NCBI GenBank assembly: GCA_014607495.2
Contig: CP053175.1
Coordinates: forward strand, 2,790,001-2,854,000
Origin: Carposina sasakii
Lineage: Eukaryota > Arthropoda > Insecta > Lepidoptera > Carposinidae
DNA: 64,000 nt
Direction of reading: 5' to 3'
The notes under the pieces were generated by a model. It saw only the letters and a program-made list of their open reading frames with translations, was not told the origin of the DNA and did not search any database. Positions 63,880-64,000 of this stretch are shown here, piece by piece (position 1 is the stretch's first letter; every line of letters starts with the position of its first letter). A program made the position numbers and the translations under genes.

Positions 63880-64000
63880 TTCATATTCTTTATTGTGCAG
63901 ACATAGATAAAAATAACACAATTATAAAATTATTGCACAAAGGCGAGCTTACATCTATAAAAGATCTCATCCAGCTAAGTAGAAGAAATAAAAAAAGACT
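63880..64000 (-). repeat. Q-type LINE 3' UTR, cut by the window end
   Basis: TTCTTTATTGTGCAGACATA and ACAAAGGCGAGCTTACATCT; coding could lie just beyond. Confidence 0.65.

Noticed and set aside
1..64000. CRISPR array, prokaryotic operon, rRNA, viral genome or large satellite
   Set aside because: No regularly spaced identical repeats with unique spacers, no tightly packed genes, no rRNA core motifs, no intact viral coding and no long homogeneous tandem array are present.

Overview
The window looks like moth or butterfly (Lepidoptera) nuclear DNA. It is AT-rich, has no long open reading frame, no operons and no ribosome binding sites, and is dense in short interspersed repeats. Many of these belong to types I recognise from Lepidoptera: tRNA-derived SINEs, retroelement tails ending in (TGA)n, 'GCGACTTCGTCCGCGTGGA'-type tails, and MITEs with CAGGGTG ends. 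The assignment rests on repeat style and base composition only; I could not search a database.

Almost everything I can name is mobile-element debris. I use letters for families defined inside this window. A is a retro-inserted element of about 235-260 bp ending in (TGA)n. B is a unit of about 200-245 bp with at least 20 copies, the commonest repeat here. C, D and E are MITEs with CAGGGTG/CAGGATG ends and TA target sites. F is a tRNA-like SINE of about 260 bp. G and H are further tRNA-derived SINEs. K and L are repeats of about 260 and 170-235 bp of unknown class. M is a hAT-like MITE. N is a group of palindromic MITEs with CCCCCTGATTAC-type ends. J is a CG-rich alternating purine-pyrimidine palindrome. 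I, P, Q, R, T, U, V, W and X are retroelement 3' tails. Two pieces still show reverse-transcriptase-region coding: a LINE at 1373-2185 (minus) and an RTE-like LINE at 14159-14627 (plus); both are frameshifted. Target-site duplications (TSDs) can be read directly for many insertions. They show nesting, for example A inside F at 54137-54581 and two elements inside one B copy at 22908-23625.

Layout: 0-10 kb mixed LINE, B, E, D and K; 10-14 kb A, J and LINE tails; 14-20 kb RTE, F, G, B and a short tandem array; 20-37 kb the densest nested repeats; 38-47 kb the least repeat-rich part; 47-64 kb repeat-rich again.

Host-gene signals are few and all on the plus strand, apart from one weak minus-strand donor. 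(1) A possible internal exon of 120 bp at 9841-9960 with a strong acceptor and a GTAAGT donor. (2) A GC-rich, apparently unique stretch at about 45400-45829 with an Inr/DPE-like pair, several tiny upstream ORFs and a perfect CAG|GTAAGT donor, which reads as a promoter plus non-coding first exon. (3) At 59641-59670 a pyrimidine tract followed directly by CAG|GTAAGT, the arrangement of a recursive ('ratchet') splice site. The simplest model is that much of the second half is the long first intron of a plus-strand gene whose coding exons lie beyond the window. RNA data would decide. I found no CRISPR, rRNA, convincing functional tRNA or complete protein-coding gene.
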